15,542 nt of DNA from positions 1-15,542 of the forward strand of contig JAICHN010000071.1 in assembly GCA_025924845.1 (NCBI GenBank), given 5' to 3'. This stretch comes from Chloroflexota bacterium (GTDB lineage Bacteria > Chloroflexota > UBA5177 > JANWHV01). Both the position numbers and the translations under genes were made by a program. Shown in pieces: positions 1-5,953 of this stretch (the first letter of the stretch is position 1; each line of letters begins with the position of its first letter). The notes beneath the pieces are model-generated. The model was given only the letters and a program-made list of their open reading frames with translations, was not told where the DNA came from and ran no database searches.

Positions 1-2
1 CG

Positions 3-173
3 GACGAAGGCGATTCACACCTGGCCCAGATGAACCATTTCATTGCCGCCCTACTTGCCGGCGAGCATCCCGAACCAGACGGCAGGGAGGGCGCGCGCAC
101 CGTGGCCGCATGCCTCGCCGTTGTGGAGTCCGCCAGGACCGGGAAGTTGGTATGCCCGGCCGCATTCTCATAG
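3..173 (+). CDS. Gfo/Idh/MocA-type oxidoreductase, C-terminal end (partial)
   Basis: The 5' part lies outside the window; 56 codons remain and end in TAG at 171-173. The peptide contains HFIAALLAGEHPEPDG followed by GARTVAACLAVVESARTGK. This matches the usual end of Gfo/Idh/MocA NAD(P)-dependent sugar dehydrogenases: an F-x-x-A-I/L-x-x-G-x-x-P stretch, a D-G-x-x-G turn, then a helix ending E-S-A-R-T-G. Family members oxidise or reduce sugars, inositols and sugar acids in the cytoplasm. The Rossmann domain is not visible, so substrate cannot be judged. The gene converges with the MFS gene and the two overlap by 6 nt. Its position beside a sugar-uptake unit suggests it belongs to the same catabolic region. 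The family call rests on a short C-terminal signature only. Confidence 0.72.
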   Translation, partial: DEGDSHLAQMNHFIAALLAGEHPEPDGREGARTVAACLAVVESARTGKLVCPAAFS

Positions 174-1418
174 CATGCGCCGGGGCGTCAGGGCAATGCT
201 CAGGCCGGCGAGCAGAAATGCGCAAGCGGAGAGCGCGAACGGTAGAGTATAGCCGTGGAGCCGGTCGTAGAGCCAACCGGCGCCCAGCGGCCCAATCCCC
301 GCCGATACGGCGCCGGGTACGCCCTGCAGCGCGGTGATCGATCCGTAGGCGCGTCGGCCGAAGTGATCCGCGATCACCGCCGCGCGTAAGGGAAGCACGG
401 CGCCGAACGCGGCGCCATAGACTACTACGAACGCGATCAACCAACCGACGGAATCGCCATGTAGGAACAGGACTACACCCAATCCTTGCATGAGCAGACA
501 GAGACTCAGCAGCGGCTGCGCGCCGAGTCGATCGCTGAGTAGATTCAATCCTAAACGGCCGGGCAGGCTGGCGAACCCCACGGCGCCCACGATCCCTGCC
601 GCGAGCACTGCGCCGTAGCCGCGTCCGATCAGATAGGCAACCCCATGCACCAGAATGACGGAAGTGGCCAGATTAGCCAGAGCGTAGGCGCCGATCAAGG
701 TCCAGAAGGCAGGCACACGGAGCGCCGCTCGCGCGCTGAGGCCGGACAGGGAGTGGGAGCCGGAACCGTCCGGGAGGATCCCTCCATCGGGCCGCAGCCC
801 GAGGTCCTCCGGTTGGCGGCGGACGACCAGCGCGTGCAGGGGCAGGGCGACCGCGAGTTGCACTACGGCCAGCACCACCAGGGTCTCGCGCCAGCCCACG
901 CGCGCCACGAGCGCGCCGGCCAGGGGGATGAAGATCGGCGAGGCCATGCCGCCCAGGAGGGTCAGCACGGCGAGCGCCCGACCGCGCCGGAGCACGAACC
1001 AATTCGCTACCACGGTAAAGCTGACCGAATAAAAGGTCAGCGCGTTGGCCAACCCCAGGCCACCCGCCCATAGCAGATAGAACTGCCAGGGGCTCTGAAT
1101 GGTGGCCAGGCTCAGCAAGGTAAAGCCGCCAAGCGCGGAGCCCACGGTCATCAGAACGCGCGCTCCGTGTCGGTCCACCAGGCGGCCGATCGGTACGCCC
1201 AGGAGGCCGGCGACAATGGTAGCCAGCGCATAGGCGCCGGAGATGCTCACCCGGGTCCAGTGGAGGTCCCGTCCCAGCGGTACGACCAGCACGCCGAACA
1301 GATAATAGGAGGTGCCATAGGAAATGGTTGTGGTGATGCCCAGCGTGACCACCAGGGGCCATCCGTAATAGAGGTCGGCCCAGGGACGCCGGCCCGGCCG
1401 ACGCGGATGTACGGTCAC
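168..1418 (-). CDS. MFS transporter (OFA/monocarboxylate-type)
   Basis: A 416-residue, 12-helix-type membrane protein. It opens with LYYGWPLVVTLGIT, typical of the oxalate/formate antiporter and monocarboxylate-transporter-like MFS groups. MFS motif A appears in the loop between helices 2 and 3 as GRLVDRHGAR (about residues 78-87). A hydrophilic central loop with RRQPEDLGLRPDG separates the two six-helix halves. I chose the GTG at 1416-1418 because AGAGGG lies 7 nt before it and the resulting N-terminus is short. A GTG at 1478 and an ATG at 1442 are in frame but have weaker ribosome-binding sites. It is the last gene of the minus-strand unit, 145 nt after the SDR gene, so it may also have its own promoter. 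Likely cargo is a small organic or sugar acid; direction and substrate are unknown. The stop codon overlaps the convergent gene's end. Confidence 0.85.
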   Translation of the reverse strand: MTVHPRRPGRRPWADLYYGWPLVVTLGITTTISYGTSYYLFGVLVVPLGRDLHWTRVSISGAYALATIVAGLLGVPIGRLVDRHGARVLMTVGSALGGFTLLSLATIQSPWQFYLLWAGGLGLANALTFYSVSFTVVANWFVLRRGRALAVLTLLGGMASPIFIPLAGALVARVGWRETLVVLAVVQLAVALPLHALVVRRQPEDLGLRPDGGILPDGSGSHSLSGLSARAALRVPAFWTLIGAYALANLATSVILVHGVAYLIGRGYGAVLAAGIVGAVGFASLPGRLGLNLLSDRLGAQPLLSLCLLMQGLGVVLFLHGDSVGWLIAFVVVYGAAFGAVLPLRAAVIADHFGRRAYGSITALQGVPGAVSAGIGPLGAGWLYDRLHGYTLPFALSACAFLLAGLSIALTPRRML

Positions 1419-1563
1419 GGGCGATCCCTCTCGACACGGCATAGACCCACCGGCCGCGTAGCCGGCAAGGGTACGCACCGTGATAGGTGCCGCGGACTGC
1501 TATGCGCCCAGAGGGTTAACGCGCCGCATCCACGGCTCCCGGCGGCGCGGCGCCATGATGCAA

Positions 1564-2331
1564 TCAATACACTTTCGAAAGCAATCCACCATCCACCACG
1601 ATAGGCGTGCCGGAAATAAAGGCGGCGTCATCGGAGGCCAGGAAAACCGCCACTCGCGCAATCTCATCAGGACTGGCGATGCGTCCCAAAGGATACTCCG
1701 CCTCGATAGACTGCCGAGCCGCCGCCGGATCCGGGTAACTGTTGAAATACACCTGATTGAGCGGCGTATCGACATCCGCCGGACAGATACAGACGGCGCG
1801 AATGCCGCGGCGCCCGTACTCCACGGCAACGGCACGGGTCAGCGAGAGAATGCCGCCCTTGGTCGCGCAATAGCCCGCCAGCTTTGCGTCACCAACCAGT
1901 CCCAATACCGAACTCATGTTGATGATCACTCCTGTCCCAGCGGCGCTCATGGCGGGAACGGCGTACTTGCAGCCCAGAAACACGCCGGTGAGGTTCACGT
2001 CCAGCATGTCATGCCACTGCCGAAGCGTCGTTTCATGGAGCGGCGCCTCATACTGGACGGCGGCGTTGTTGACCAGCACGTCCAGCCGGCCAAAGCGCTC
2101 CAGGCAGGCCGCGATCATACCCTGTACCGCCGGCTCTCGCGACACGTCAGCTTCGTGAAAGGCGACGCTACCGCCGGCCCGCTCGATTGCGGCGGCCACT
2201 TCCTCACCTCGTGCCCGATCGCGATCGACGCCGAGCACGACGGCGCCTTCCGCGGCGAAGCGATGGGCGACGGCAGCACCGATGCCGGACGCCTGGCCGG
2301 TGACAATGGCGACCTTTCCCCGTAACCTCAT
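1564..2331 (-). CDS. SDR-family NAD(P)-dependent oxidoreductase
   Basis: A 255-residue classical short-chain dehydrogenase, the normal length. The cofactor motif TGQASGIG lies at residues 11-18. Asp36 ends the second strand, which favours NAD over NADP. The NNAA motif is at 88-91. The catalytic set is Asn113, Ser141, Tyr154 and Lys158 (YCATK). A C-terminal VDGG precedes the end. I start it at ATG 2329-2331, giving MRLRGKVAIVTG; an in-frame TTG at 2364 adds only an atypical extension. AGGG lies about 11 nt upstream. It follows the second permease gene after 37 nt. Family members oxidise sugar, polyol or sugar-acid hydroxyls, and the context of sugar uptake plus a sugar-acid dehydratase supports such a role. 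General annotations such as glucose 1-dehydrogenase or 3-oxoacyl-ACP reductase would not be reliable here. Confidence 0.93.
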   Translation of the reverse strand: MRLRGKVAIVTGQASGIGAAVAHRFAAEGAVVLGVDRDRARGEEVAAAIERAGGSVAFHEADVSREPAVQGMIAACLERFGRLDVLVNNAAVQYEAPLHETTLRQWHDMLDVNLTGVFLGCKYAVPAMSAAGTGVIINMSSVLGLVGDAKLAGYCATKGGILSLTRAVAVEYGRRGIRAVCICPADVDTPLNQVYFNSYPDPAAARQSIEAEYPLGRIASPDEIARVAVFLASDDAAFISGTPIVVDGGLLSKVY

Positions 2332-2368
2332 CGGTTGCCGATCCCTGCCCGGCTCGCAGCCCAATTCA

Positions 2369-3268
2369 TCATGCCTTCACACTGCCGAAGGTCAGGCCGT
2401 TCTGCCAATAGCGCTGCAGGAAGACGAAGGCCAGGATTAGAGGAGCTATCGATACCAGTGCCCCCATGATCACGATGGAGTAGACGATGCCGGCGCCGAT
2501 CCCCGGCTGCGCCGCCTGCGCGTTCCAGTTGGCCAGGCCCACGGTGATCGGATAGAGCGACGATTGGCTGAACACCAGCAAGGGTAGCAGATAGTTATTC
2601 CAGGTGCCCACGAAGGAGAGCAGCAGGATGGTGACGAAGCCCGGCGCCAAAATGCGTAGAGCGACGCTCCACCAGATGCGCCATTCGCCCGCTCCGTCGA
2701 TGCGCCCTGCCTCCAGCAATTCATTCGGCAGTGCTTGCTCCGTATAGATACGCATGAGGTAGACCCCGAACGGGCTGACCAGAGAAGGAAGGATCAGGGC
2801 AAACGGCGTGTCGATCAAGCCGACGTTGCTCAACAGCAGATACTGCGGGATGGCCAGGCAGGTACTGGGCACCATGATCGAGGCCAGGATGAGCGCGAAA
2901 ATGAGGCGACGGCCCGGAAAGCGAAACTTGGCAAAGGCATACCCGGCCAGGGTCGAGACCGCGGCAGCGCCGATGGCGCTGAAGGTGGAGTAGTACACCG
3001 TGTTCCAGAGCCATGTCTTGTAGGCGCCGTCGTCGTGGGTGAACAGCTCACGCAGGTTATCCCAAAAGTGCAGGTTCCCAGGGAACCACAGGCCGAAGGT
3101 GTTGAATAACTGGCTGTTGTTCTTCGTCGCGTTGACGATCAGCCAGAACAACGGAAGCAGGAAGTAGACCAGAAACACTACCAGGATCAGCAATACAAAA
3201 CGGCGCGTGAATATGCCGGCACCGCGGGCTCGCGCTGGGGAGGCTGAGGGTATGGATGGCGCGGCCAT
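2369..3268 (-). CDS. carbohydrate ABC transporter permease (MalG-type)
   Basis: A 299-residue inner-membrane permease of the CUT1 sugar-importer class. The first membrane segment is at about 23-46, followed by a periplasmic stretch and the five further segments normal for MalG-type proteins. The EAA loop that docks the ATPase is clear at about 186-210 (EAGRIDGAGEWRIWW). The conserved WNNYLLPLL segment is at about 223-231. Its ATG shares one base with the TAA of the upstream permease gene (TAATG), so the two are translationally coupled; AAGGA lies 7 nt before the ATG. It forms the transmembrane pore with the neighbouring MalF-type protein and takes substrate from the binding protein encoded upstream. 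The partner ATPase is not encoded in the window. Confidence 0.95.
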   Translation of the reverse strand: MAAPSIPSASPARARGAGIFTRRFVLLILVVFLVYFLLPLFWLIVNATKNNSQLFNTFGLWFPGNLHFWDNLRELFTHDDGAYKTWLWNTVYYSTFSAIGAAAVSTLAGYAFAKFRFPGRRLIFALILASIMVPSTCLAIPQYLLLSNVGLIDTPFALILPSLVSPFGVYLMRIYTEQALPNELLEAGRIDGAGEWRIWWSVALRILAPGFVTILLLSFVGTWNNYLLPLLVFSQSSLYPITVGLANWNAQAAQPGIGAGIVYSIVIMGALVSIAPLILAFVFLQRYWQNGLTFGSVKA

Positions 3269-4215
3269 TAGTCCATCCTTATCCGATTAACAATGCCGAG
3301 AAACAGCGACGAGCAGACGATGATCACCGCGCCCAGGCCGAACGAGACGGCGGCAACGTAGTTGAACTGCTGGCCGGTCGCGGCGAGGTTATAAGCATAG
3401 AGGTTCGGGGTGTAGTGCGTTCCGATCACATCGGGAGCCAGTTGGGCCAGAATCTGCGGCTCGGTGAAAATCTGCAGGGTGCCGATAATCGAGAGAATCC
3501 CCATCATGGCCAGTGCCGGCGCGATCAAAGGAACTTTGATATGCCAGGCAATGCGCCGCCCATTGGCGCCATCCATGGTAGCGGCCTCGTAGAGATCCGC
3601 CGGAATAGATTGGAGCGCGGCGAAGAAAATGATCATATTGGAGCCGGTATAAAGCCAGATCGAAATGTTGCCGATTGAAGGCAACATGCCCGAGTCGGAG
3701 AGAAATTGCGGCTGCGGCAAATTGAATTGCGTAGCGGCCTGCGCGAACGGGCCGAAGGCCGGGCCGTAGAGATAGCCCCAGAGTAGCGCGGCCACCACGC
3801 CGGGGATAGCGTAGGGCAGAAAGAATCCGAGGCGGAAAAGGCCGGCAAACGGTACGGTGCCACTGTCGATAAAGAGGGCGAACAAGAGGGCGAGACCCAG
3901 GCCAAGTGGAATGACCACGAGCCCGTAGAGGACGACGCGCTGCACGCCGTCCCAGAAGTCGCTGTCGTGCAGTAACTGTTGGTAGTTCCCCGATCCCACG
4001 AAGACGGTCCCACCGATCATGCGTTCCTGATAGAGACTCAAACGAAACGCATAACCCAGCGGGATCAGGAAAAAGAACGAGAACAGGGTGACAAAGGGCG
4101 CCAGGAAGATATACGGGATGCTTCCCCTGCGAAGCAGGCGGAGTGGCGACCGGATGCCCCGCCGTCGTGCTACAAGCGGATTGGGATCCGCACCGAGTCG
4201 TGTGGACGCTTGCAT
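3268..4215 (-). CDS. sugar ABC transporter permease (MalF/UgpA-type)
   Basis: A 315-residue CUT1-class permease. A basic N-terminal region (residues 16-31) precedes the first membrane segment at about 33-56, with YIFLAPFVTLFSFFFLIPLGYAF typical of this family in shortened form around it. The EAA loop is at about 210-235 (EAATMDGANGRRIAW). I start it at ATG 4213-4215, which has GGAGG upstream at about 11 nt. An in-frame GTG at 4224 adds three residues but would sit too close to that site. It lies 83 nt after the binding-protein stop, and a strong hairpin fills that gap. It ends overlapping the MalG-type gene by one base. It pairs with that protein to import the ligand of the binding protein. 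Confidence 0.95.
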   Translation of the reverse strand: MQASTRLGADPNPLVARRRGIRSPLRLLRRGSIPYIFLAPFVTLFSFFFLIPLGYAFRLSLYQERMIGGTVFVGSGNYQQLLHDSDFWDGVQRVVLYGLVVIPLGLGLALLFALFIDSGTVPFAGLFRLGFFLPYAIPGVVAALLWGYLYGPAFGPFAQAATQFNLPQPQFLSDSGMLPSIGNISIWLYTGSNMIIFFAALQSIPADLYEAATMDGANGRRIAWHIKVPLIAPALAMMGILSIIGTLQIFTEPQILAQLAPDVIGTHYTPNLYAYNLAATGQQFNYVAAVSFGLGAVIIVCSSLFLGIVNRIRMD

Positions 4216-4252
4216 GAATCGCACATCCTCCGCTTGCCCTGGTCTCGTACCA

Positions 4253-4287
4253 CCACCACCGAGAGGGTTTGAGTCTCTCGGCGGTGG
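4253..4287 (-). promoter_or_regulatory. intercistronic hairpin after the binding-protein gene
   Basis: The arms 4253-4265 and 4275-4287 form a 13-bp stem with a single A/C mismatch and a 9-nt loop. It begins 11 nt after the binding-protein stop codon and ends about 37 nt before the permease start. No run of T follows on the minus strand, so a strict intrinsic terminator is unlikely. In ABC-importer operons such hairpins commonly protect the 3' end of the binding-protein message or cause partial termination, which raises binding protein over permease. That role is inferred. Confidence 0.6.
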
Positions 4288-4298
4288 CTGTCATGCCC

Positions 4299-5612
4299 TT
4301 ACTTTACGGTAAAGCCCTGGTTCTTGGCGTAGCTGACCAGGTCGTTCTGCAATTTGCTGAGGGCCGCGCTTACTCCCGTCTTACCTTTCTCGGCCGCGAT
4401 CACATCGGCCTGCACCTCCTGATTGGTATAGATCATGAACGGATTCCACTGCCAATGCGGATCCACGGAGGCGGCCGCCTTGTAGTAGAGTTCATTGATC
4501 GCCTGTCCCCCGAAGAAGGGGCTGGGAGTGCCAAGGACCTTAGGGGTCGAGAAGCTCTTCAGCACCGGGAAGGCGCCGCTCAGTTTCTGCTGGAGCGCGG
4601 CCGCTTTTGGGCTGTCGTTCATCCAGATCACGTACTCGGCCGCTTCCTTGGGATGGGCGCTCTTGGCCATCACCGAGTAGGCGGAGCCGCCCCACATCGC
4701 GGAGGAGGGAACGCCCTTAGTCCAGGTGGGCAGCGGCGCCAGCCGCCACTTGCCGCTGGACTTCGCCGCCGCGGGCTGCGGGAACACCAGGCCCCACGAG
4801 GGAGTGATCCAGGACGCGACGCTGTTGAATGACGAATTCCACGATGGGGTGAAGGCGGGGAAGGTGCTCACCAAATGTTGTTGCACGAGATTCGCCCAGA
4901 ACGACAGCACCTTCTGAGCGGTGCCATCGGCGACGTTGATGGACACGGTGGTACCGTTCACGTGGAACGCTTGATCTTTGGCCTGCCACAACATGCCGAG
5001 GAAGTTGCCCTCGTCCAGTGGGGAGTTGCCGAGGACCATCTTGGGGTCCGCCTTATGCAGGGCCGCCGCGGTTTGCGCGTATTCGGCCCAGGTGGTGGGA
5101 ACTTTCAAATGATACTGGTCGAAGAGATCCTTACGGTAGGCGAAGGCCATCGGCGCGTAATCCAAGGGCGTGCCATAGATCTTGGACCCCTGGATCATCT
5201 GGCTCCAGACGGCGGGTACAAAGTCCTTGGCGATACTCTTCGCCCCATATTGGCTAAGGTCCACCAGGCTGCCCGAGGCGGCGAATTGGGGCAACACGTA
5301 GTGCTCGAGCATCACGGCCTCCGGAAGGCCCTTGCCAGCCTTGAGCGCTACTTGCAACTTGGTATATTCTTTGCCCGTGCCTCCGCCCGTGTTGACGTAG
5401 TTGACCTTGATCCCGGGATGCGTTTGCTCGAATAACTTGGTTAAATCCTCGGTGTGCGGGGACCAACCCCACATAGTAATGGTGACCGGCGCCTTGCTGG
5501 GCACGGCATTGCCGTGCATCGCTCCGGAAGGGGCGAGCATCACCGCCGCCGCTACTACGCCGGCGACACCGGTGGTTCGGGTCGTCCGGTAAAACCGTGC
5601 CATGACAGACAT
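4299..5612 (-). CDS. extracellular solute-binding protein (family 1, sugar ABC importer)
   Basis: A 437-residue exported binding protein. Basic residues (R6, R9, R12) precede a hydrophobic core at about 14-27 and an Ala/Gly-rich likely signal-peptidase site near residues 28-36. The mature start VTITMWGWSP is typical of MalE/UgpB-like family 1 proteins, followed by LFEQTHPGIKVNYV. TPLDYAPMAFAYRKDLFDQY and a Trp-rich C-terminal lobe (PHWQWNPF) fit a sugar-binding cleft. There is no cysteine anywhere in the protein, hence no lipobox. AGGAGG lies 12 nt before the ATG, slightly long spacing. It is the first gene of the minus-strand unit and feeds the two downstream permeases. The predicted transcript has a leader of roughly 185 nt. 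The ligand is not identifiable from sequence. Confidence 0.95.
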   Translation of the reverse strand: MSVMARFYRTTRTTGVAGVVAAAVMLAPSGAMHGNAVPSKAPVTITMWGWSPHTEDLTKLFEQTHPGIKVNYVNTGGGTGKEYTKLQVALKAGKGLPEAVMLEHYVLPQFAASGSLVDLSQYGAKSIAKDFVPAVWSQMIQGSKIYGTPLDYAPMAFAYRKDLFDQYHLKVPTTWAEYAQTAAALHKADPKMVLGNSPLDEGNFLGMLWQAKDQAFHVNGTTVSINVADGTAQKVLSFWANLVQQHLVSTFPAFTPSWNSSFNSVASWITPSWGLVFPQPAAAKSSGKWRLAPLPTWTKGVPSSAMWGGSAYSVMAKSAHPKEAAEYVIWMNDSPKAAALQQKLSGAFPVLKSFSTPKVLGTPSPFFGGQAINELYYKAAASVDPHWQWNPFMIYTNQEVQADVIAAEKGKTGVSAALSKLQNDLVSYAKNQGFTVK

Positions 5613-5664
5613 GGTATGCGTCTTCCTCCTGCTTAAAGCTGCGCGCCAACTTGCATTGGCTCCG

Positions 5665-5703
5665 TTAGGTCTTCGACACCCGTGCTCGAACGACGAATCG
5701 CAC
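5665..5703 (-). CDS. possible 12-codon leader ORF upstream of the binding-protein gene
   Basis: On the minus strand a GTG at 5701-5703 opens MRFVVRARVSKT and stops at TAA 5665-5667. A strong Shine-Dalgarno match, GGAGGAGG (5715-5722), lies 11 nt before it. An in-frame ATG at 5722-5724 would overlap that site and give 19 residues. It lies inside the predicted leader, 52 nt before the binding-protein start. The sequence shows the signal but not that it is translated. The SD-like run could instead be chance in a purine-rich stretch, or an alternative ribosome stand-by site. Confidence 0.25.
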   Translation of the reverse strand: MRFVVRARVSKT

Positions 5704-5724
5704 TGAGATAGTTACCTCCTCCAT

Positions 5725-5757
5725 CGTTTCATCTGCGTTTCATCTGCGTTTCATCTG
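5725..5757. repeat. three perfect tandem copies of an 11-bp repeat (CGTTTCATCTG)
   Basis: CGTTTCATCTG occurs head to tail at 5725-5735, 5736-5746 and 5747-5757 without mismatch. Each copy carries GTTTCA, the half-site of the two 17-bp palindromes in this region. The 11-bp period places the three half-sites on nearly the same face of the helix. This fits an array of regulator half-sites, though slippage expansion of one operator arm is also possible. Confidence 0.85.
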
Positions 5758-5764
5758 CTGAAAC
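5748..5764. promoter_or_regulatory. putative operator 1, GTTTCA-N5-TGAAAC
   Basis: A perfect 6-bp inverted repeat with a 5-bp spacer, GTTTCATCTGCTGAAAC. It overlaps the third copy of the 11-bp repeat. It lies about 35-51 nt downstream of the predicted transcription start of the binding-protein unit. The same arms and spacing recur at 5889-5905, so both are likely sites for one dimeric regulator, most simply the adjacent IclR-type protein. Confidence 0.65.
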
Positions 5765-5804
5765 ATCCTCTACTCTCTTGCTGGGGCTTGACAGCTTGGG
5801 AGCG

Positions 5805-5833
5805 ATGATAGCATCGGTATTTTCTACTGTCAA
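5805..5833 (-). promoter_or_regulatory. sigma-70-type promoter of the transport unit
   Basis: Read on the minus strand: -35 TTGACA (5828-5833), a 17-bp spacer, and -10 TATCAT (5805-5810). This predicts a start near 5798 and a leader of about 185 nt before the binding-protein ATG. The -35 is perfect consensus and the -10 differs at one position from TATAAT. Confidence 0.72.
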
Positions 5834-5837
5834 TATC

Positions 5838-5866
5838 TTGACAAGCCTTTCCATCGCTCGTATAGT
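5838..5866 (+). promoter_or_regulatory. sigma-70-type promoter of the iclR-led catabolic unit
   Basis: -35 TTGACA (5838-5843), a 17-bp spacer and -10 TATAGT (5861-5866) predict a start near 5873, about 80 nt before the regulator's GTG. Its -35 box is only 4 bp from that of the opposing promoter, so the two polymerases would compete or share a regulator-controlled switch. Confidence 0.75.
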
Positions 5867-5888
5867 GACTTCGGATATGAGGATATGT

Positions 5889-5905
5889 GTTTCATTGTAT
5901 GAAAC
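5889..5905. promoter_or_regulatory. putative operator 2, GTTTCA-N5-TGAAAC
   Basis: GTTTCATTGTATGAAAC is an inverted repeat with perfect 7-bp arms and 3 nt between them, equivalent to the GTTTCA-N5-TGAAAC layout of operator 1. It lies about 17-33 nt downstream of the predicted start of the plus-strand unit, a position suited to blocking transcription. Because the first gene is the regulator, binding here would give autoregulation. Confidence 0.68.
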
Positions 5906-5953
5906 GAAGCTGCGATGAGCGGAATATGATCCGCACGACGGGATGGAGCGGCA

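Larger units (their letters stand above)
5613..5953. other. divergent control region between binding-protein and iclR-type genes
   Basis: This 341-nt gap is more AT-rich than its surroundings. It holds two divergent sigma-70-type promoters, two matching 17-bp palindromes, a triplet of 11-bp tandem repeats, and a possible short leader ORF on the binding-protein side, all listed separately. Close to the binding-protein gene a small inverted repeat (GCCAA, 6 nt, TTGGC around 5645-5660) may form a weak hairpin. I see no protein gene longer than the leader candidate here. Confidence 0.8.

Noticed and set aside
673..1437. Long open frame overlapping the MFS gene on the same strand
   Set aside because: Composition is Arg/Pro/Gly-rich without membrane pattern; the MFS frame has clear helices and motif A.
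1521..1548. Inverted repeat GCGCCGC/GCGGCGC between SDR and MFS genes as a terminator
   Set aside because: Only 7 bp with a 14-nt loop and no T run; repeats of G and C this short are expected in such sequence, and the MFS gene may be read through.
1571..1580. CTTTCGAAAG palindrome
   Set aside because: It lies within the last SDR codons, is short, and does not match the GTTTCA-N5-TGAAAC layout.
1480..2325. Long open frame on the plus strand opposite the SDR gene
   Set aside because: Antisense to a clear SDR with all catalytic residues; its product is Arg/His-rich low-similarity text typical of a GC-rich shadow frame.
5788..5814. A third TTGACA on the plus strand (5788-5793) with TAGCAT 15 bp later
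   Set aside because: Spacing of 15 bp is poor and the -10 is weak; the TTGACA/TATAGT pair downstream is far better.
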